Positions 61,401 through 64,000 of a DNA stretch of 64,000 nt are shown here, in pieces (the stretch's first letter is position 1; each line of letters opens with the position of its first letter). This DNA comes from Coturnix japonica (Eukaryota; Chordata; Aves; Galliformes; Phasianidae), in the NCBI RefSeq assembly GCF_001577835.2, contig NC_029516.1, positions 110,812,254 to 110,876,253 on the forward strand. The letters run 5' to 3'. The position numbers and the translations under genes are program-made. The notes beneath the pieces were generated by a model that did not search any database, was not told the origin of the DNA, and saw only the letters and a list, made by a program, of their open reading frames with translations.

Positions 61401-64000
61401 CCATGCTGGCAACAGGGTTTTCAGGGCAGGGATGTATAGTCAAGATGGAACACAGTATATGTAAAGAAACACGTGATGTGAAGAATAACAGTACAAGAAA
61501 ACTCAGTTTCTCAAAACCCAGAGAATAAAAGCATCCCGACACCTTTTCACAATGTGCGATTTAAGACCCTGCAAGAAGCTAAGCTGATTTCAAACTCCCA
61601 TGGTTATCTTCCACAGGGAGAAAAACAGAATCCCAACAAGTTCAATTTATGTGGTACCAGCAGCACTGCTGTGAATGCTACTTGTCCTACAACAAAGGAA
61701 CAAAATCTGTGCTTGTGACTTCTGCGAATTGACAACTTTGTCTCTAATATTTTGGCACATGGTTTGCAACCAGGCAGAAATTATTAACAGAATACATCAG
61801 CATATACAGCCCATTCAACTGGCACTTAATGCCACAAATGACCAACAGTGTAACTAGCAGAGATGCTACACTCCAAGCACTGAGCTTGTGCAGTTCCAGT
61901 TCTAATAGGAGAAGCAGCTGTTCACAACCATCTGTGCACCCTGTAGATCAGAGAAAAAGAACTCCAGAACACTCATAAACTTTGTGGTACCTATATATGC
62001 AGAGAACTATTTGTTACAGCTTAGTTCACTTTCCTAAACATTTCCTGGCCATGAAGATAGGACAGCCCAGGGAGCTAACAGGCAATTTGCATGTGTAGGT
62101 CTATACATTACTTCCACGAAGCTTCAGACTCTGAACCTACTGCAAGTGCAGCAGTACTGCAAGCACAGTTGACACAATAGAAGGGAGGAGACACCATCCA
62201 GAGGGACCTGGACATGCTTGAGAAATAAGCACACAACAATCTGACGACCAAGTGCAAGGTGGTGTACCTGGGTTGAGGCAATCCCCAATAGGAGTACAGA
62301 CTGAGACAAGAACCCAGTGAGAGCAGCCTTGCAGAGAAGGACTTGGGGGTCCTGATAGATGAAAAGCAGGATGTGAGCCAGCAACATGCTCTTGCAGGCT
62401 GGAAGGCCAACAGCATCCTGGACTGCAACAAAAGATGGGTGCCAACAGGGAGCAGGAGGGGATTGTACCTCTCTGCTTTGCCACTGTGAGGCCCTATCTG
62501 CAGCCTGCAGGAGATTCAGGCTGAGGATTCACAGTCCTGCTTGCTGAAGGAGACTTAGAGCTTGCATCTTGCATGTCTAGCATCACCCATAAGAGCCTCA
62601 AACTACTCTAAAGTCTTCTATGCAAAATAAGAAAAGGTCTCATTTTAAAAGTTTGGAAAGTGACAACCCCTATTAAAAGAAAAGAGGACAGAAAATCACC
62701 AGTCTGCTTTCTGGGGTAATATCTCCATGTGCACAAACCTTGACTACAGGTTTTTCCTGTAAATCCAGGGAAACATTTGCATTTGTTTGGTCCCATGCAT
62801 TCGCCATACTTGCAGCCCTGTCCACAGATAGCTGAGGGGATCAGGCAGAGAAAGGAGAGAAAAAGAGGAAGTTAGAAACATTCTAATTGAGAACTCCTCC
62901 CCTGTTTAATTGCCCACAAATTTATTATGGAAATTCAACCTCCTCCAGATCTCTCCCTCTAGTTTAGACACCACAGCTACCAATCAGTGCTTTATTTCAG
63001 TTGGAGAACAGGGATGCCGGCTCAGCTTACATAAGTGAGTAATTTTCCCAGTCTGTAAATACCTGGAAAAGAAGGGGCTCCTTTTAGCACCCTCCCCAAC
63101 GCTCCTTTCTGCCATACATCTGACGCACATTTAGTTTTATACTCTGCCCTTTTTCCCTATTTCCTATTTTGGAAAGCCAGCTGTGGGAAGCAGCTAGCCA
63201 GCATCTCCATTTACTACATCTGGATGCTGAAGCAGGCAAGTGACAGAAGCAGTCTCCTGCCATCAGAAAATCAGTCAGATGACCCTAGGGTGACTCTTGG
63301 ATCTCCTCACTTACATCTGAGAACCATCCCACAGTGGAACATCCAGAGCACATCTGTCAAATGATCAAACACCTGTCCTTACCACACATCCCAATATTTA
63401 CAATTTCATCAAGTTTATACGAGAGGGCTGGGCTTACTCTGGAGCCTTGCACCAAGGCCATGCACTTCTGAAGATAAAGGGCATCAATTGATTTTACACA
63501 TCCATATGTAGCACCAGAAGATGTTGCATGTTTAGCATTTATTTGACAGCTGTAACAGCATAGGCACTGTCTGCTTCCAGTCTCAGCCTGAGTATGCAGG
63601 AAGTTAGAACAGATGGTCCCTTCTGGACTTAAGAATTTGTGAATCTGCATCTTATTGCATGGTGCCATTTACCTACAGCTCTGCAATTTTATTTCTTTAT
63701 TTTTCTTTCTTTAAGGACATGATAGGCTCTCAAACACGTTTTCTTCACTCTCCCCAAAAAAGAAGATATTTCAATCCCACACAAGCTTTCCTTCTCAGAC
63801 TTCTGGGAGCCTCACATGAAACCCCTTTATTAGTACCAAGTACACAGCCACAGAGAAGAAACAAGCATAAAGTGCTCATATTACCTTCACAGTGGCCCTT
63901 GTTGTTCTTTTTCCAGCCATAACAGCAATCCAGCCTAGAACCGTAGCGACACAGCCCCGGTTGGCTCACAGTCACCAGCTGCCCACGAGCTCTTGAGCTG
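34338..64000 (-). CDS. EGFL6: EGFL6 secreted EGF-like and MAM domain matrix protein (5' end off window)
   Basis: EGFL6 (MAEG) is a secreted basement-membrane-type protein that binds integrin through RGD and is expressed in developing skin and hair follicle. Eleven coding exons join in frame: 63885..64000, 62739..62831, 60831..60950, 57749..57868, 56082..56216, 54954..55076, 47273..47602, 39569..39649, 37548..37634, 35625..35890, 34338..34433. They encode 521 residues plus stop. Order: cysteine-rich EMI-like start ([16 protein letters not shown]), five EGF modules each in its own phase-1 exon, a basic then acidic linker ending in SLRGDVF, and a split MAM domain. All junctions keep frame with GT-AG signals. 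Signal peptide and ATG lie beyond the right edge. The C-terminus, LCPEDT, appears shorter than the human one as I remember it. Confidence 0.95.
34434..35624 (-). other. EGFL6 intron before last exon
   Basis: AT-rich intron. Nothing else was recognised. Confidence 0.7.
35625..35890 (-). CDS. EGFL6: EGFL6 exon, main part of MAM domain
   Basis: 266 nt encoding [47 protein letters not shown] and so on, closely like human EGFL6. Acceptor TTACAAG, donor AGT|GTAAGT. Confidence 0.96.
36657..36985 (-). mobile_element. Degraded CR1 LINE 3' fragment
   Basis: Left end AATCACAGAAGGGTTTGGGT, then CATCTAGTTCTAACCTCC, GGGCAGCCTGT and CTTCTCCAGGCTAAACAA. It is clearly CR1 but heavily diverged, so an old insertion. 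Confidence 0.85.
37020..37190 (-). mobile_element. LINE (CR1-type) reverse-transcriptase fragment
   Basis: The minus strand of about 37080-37140 translates to [16 protein letters not shown], matching the conserved KAFDTVPHDILxSKLE of CR1-type RT. It lies next to the 3' fragment at 36657, so both may come from one element with an internal loss. Ends approximate. Confidence 0.6.
37548..37634 (-). CDS. EGFL6: EGFL6 exon, start of MAM domain
   Basis: 87 nt encoding [20 protein letters not shown] then WNPADRDR. Acceptor TTTTTTTCTAG, donor GTATTT. Joins in frame on both sides. Confidence 0.95.
37635..39568 (-). other. EGFL6 intron
   Basis: AT-rich with several T or A homopolymers. No repeat family or gene was recognised. 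Confidence 0.65.
39569..39649 (-). CDS. EGFL6: EGFL6 exon, linker between RGD and MAM domain
   Basis: 81 nt with weak but collinear similarity to human EGFL6 ([13 protein letters not shown] against EAGEFGLILVQRK). Acceptor TTTTCACCAG, donor GTAGAT. It is needed to keep frame between the RGD exon and the MAM exon. Confidence 0.85.
44024..44290 (-). CDS. Hypothetical 88-aa open frame, hydrophobic N-terminus plus cysteine-rich tail
   Basis: Not recognised. Met-Ser-Lys is followed by about 22 hydrophobic residues, as in a signal peptide or membrane anchor. The rest carries 10 cysteines ([24 protein letters not shown]). The ATG has a purine at -3. It sits inside an EGFL6 intron on the same strand, with no promoter or splice evidence seen. 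It may well be chance. Confidence 0.15.
   Translation of the reverse strand: MSKVLLVVTVSLLFLLIFLCLVIHSLMDFNEYFPWGCCLVQCEGRICPAMQGVVQYTELCVIDYKSCRCTENEAGTAGYEGKNCCFRF
45351..45526 (+). mobile_element. CR1 LINE 3' fragment, plus orientation
   Basis: From GAGCACTGGAACAGGCTGCC to CTACAATTCTGTGATTCTG; same 3' subtype as the copies at 7479, 11028 and 23678, with few changes, so rather young. Antisense to EGFL6 in its intron. Confidence 0.95.
47273..47602 (-). CDS. EGFL6: EGFL6 exon, basic/acidic linker with RGD
   Basis: 330 nt. Starts [20 protein letters not shown]; Lys-rich first half, then an acidic stretch ([16 protein letters not shown]), then SLRGDVF. The integrin-binding RGD codons are at 47280-47288. 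Acceptor TTTCTAG, donor GTAAGT. Confidence 0.95.
47788..47968 (-). mobile_element. Very old CR1 3' fragment
   Basis: GGCCTTGAGTGCCTCCAGGA and GGGGCATCCGCAGCTTCCCT are recognisable CR1 motifs; the 3' end itself is blurred. Confidence 0.75.
48930..49022 (+). mobile_element. Very old CR1 3' end, plus orientation
   Basis: About 60 bp resemble the CR1 3' terminus (CTCAATGATCATCATGGGTC, then TCTTCCAGCTTGGGATAG and TCTATGATTC). Confidence 0.65.
51759..51759. other. Unresolved base (n)
   Basis: Single ambiguous base in intronic sequence. Confidence 1.
53853..53960. repeat. TA/GTAT simple repeat followed by poly(A)
   Basis: Alternating TA, then GTAT units, then a broken A-run within EGFL6 intronic DNA. 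Confidence 0.8.
54313..54346 (+). repeat. G-rich minisatellite with G-quadruplex potential
   Basis: Four runs of 5 to 7 G separated by T or TGT on the plus strand, which fits the G3+N1-7 quadruplex rule. It is on the non-transcribed-sense side of EGFL6 (C-rich in the pre-mRNA). Confidence 0.9.
54954..55076 (-). CDS. EGFL6: EGFL6 exon, calcium-binding EGF module 5
   Basis: [20 protein letters not shown], then [20 protein letters not shown]; six cysteines with the DxNEC calcium-binding start. Phase 1 on both sides; donor GTGAGT. Confidence 0.97.
55077..56081 (-). other. EGFL6 intron
   Basis: Unique AT-rich sequence; nothing recognised. Confidence 0.65.
56082..56216 (-). CDS. EGFL6: EGFL6 exon, calcium-binding EGF module 4
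   Basis: [20 protein letters not shown], then [20 protein letters not shown] and HFDCV; six cysteines, phase 1-1. Donor GTAAGA, acceptor TGCTCTAG. Confidence 0.97.
56217..57748 (-). other. EGFL6 intron
   Basis: Unique AT-rich sequence; nothing recognised. Confidence 0.65.
57749..57868 (-). CDS. EGFL6: EGFL6 exon, EGF module 3
   Basis: [20 protein letters not shown], then [20 protein letters not shown]; six cysteines, no DxNEC start, as in human EGFL6. Phase 1-1; donor GTATGG, acceptor GTTTTCAG. Confidence 0.96.
57869..60830 (-). other. EGFL6 intron
   Basis: About 3 kb of AT-rich unique sequence; nothing recognised. Confidence 0.65.
60831..60950 (-). CDS. EGFL6: EGFL6 exon, calcium-binding EGF module 2
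   Basis: [20 protein letters not shown], then [20 protein letters not shown]; very close to human. Phase 1-1; donor GTAAGT, acceptor CTTCTGCAG. Confidence 0.97.
60951..62738 (-). other. EGFL6 intron
   Basis: Contains one CR1 RT fragment (62165-62530); otherwise unique. Confidence 0.65.
62165..62530 (+). mobile_element. Old CR1 LINE RT fragment, plus orientation
   Basis: Motifs of the CR1 RT C-terminal part in order: CCAAGTGCAAGGTGGTGTAC (the CKVLHLG region), GAGAAGGACTTGGGGGTCCT (EKDLGVL), then GGAGGGGATTGTACCTCTCT (ILPLYSAL region). The 3' end is missing. It is diverged and lies in an EGFL6 intron. Confidence 0.85.
62739..62831 (-). CDS. EGFL6: EGFL6 exon, EGF module 1
   Basis: [20 protein letters not shown] then [10 protein letters not shown]; six cysteines, like human CEPGCKFGECVGPNKC. 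Phase 1-1; acceptor CCCCTCAG, donor GTTTGT. Confidence 0.97.
62832..63884 (-). other. EGFL6 intron
   Basis: About 1.05 kb, unique; nothing recognised. Confidence 0.65.
63885..64000 (-). CDS. EGFL6: EGFL6 N-terminal exon (partial at window edge)
   Basis: Encodes [20 protein letters not shown], then [18 protein letters not shown] and one base of the next codon. It matches human [20 protein letters not shown]. Donor AAG|GTAATA. The frame stays open to the edge, and I saw no convincing acceptor inside, so the exon start and signal peptide are likely beyond 64000. Confidence 0.93.

Overview
The window is vertebrate, almost certainly avian and galliform (most likely chicken). Two things support this: many copies of the CR1 LINE, with its diagnostic 3' end of short CTGTGATT repeats, and host proteins very close to mammalian orthologues. 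Gene order is OFD1 (-), TRAPPC2 (+), RAB9A (-), TCEANC (-), EGFL6 (-). This is the block EGFL6-TCEANC-RAB9A-TRAPPC2-OFD1 of human Xp22.2, read in reverse. I found no bacterial, viral or CRISPR content.

Layout. 1-3.3 kb: the first two coding exons of OFD1 (minus strand, rest off the left edge), head to head with TRAPPC2 across a GC-rich shared promoter. 3.6-6.3 kb: complete TRAPPC2 CDS in four coding exons (140 aa), including a textbook AT-AC U12-type intron. 7.5-8.2 kb: a CR1 copy. 10.3-10.9 kb: RAB9A as a single coding exon (201 aa). Its 5' non-coding part seems to run through CR1-rich DNA to a CpG island at 17.8-18.35 kb. 22.1-23.2 kb: TCEANC as a single coding exon (356 aa), with a probable CpG-island promoter near 29.1-29.4 kb. 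33.8-64.0 kb: EGFL6, 11 coding exons resolved to the base (521 residues plus stop), with only the signal-peptide exon off the right edge.

How the genes relate. They are neighbours by conserved synteny, not a pathway. OFD1 is a centriole/ciliary protein. TRAPPC2 is a TRAPP tether subunit acting in ER-Golgi traffic. RAB9A is a late-endosome-to-TGN GTPase. TCEANC is a TFIIS-like nuclear protein. EGFL6 is a secreted EGF/MAM matrix protein with an RGD motif.

The points most worth a second look are: the AT-AC intron of TRAPPC2; the OFD1 exon 1 donor lying inside a (GT)9 microsatellite; CR1 copies that flank the RAB9A coding exon as direct repeats or form close inverted pairs; bZIP-type palindromes upstream of TCEANC; and an 88-codon signal-peptide-plus-cysteine-rich open frame inside an EGFL6 intron. 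I did not find a convincing new biological system. Splice sites were placed by reading-frame continuity and remembered orthologous proteins, with no alignment run.
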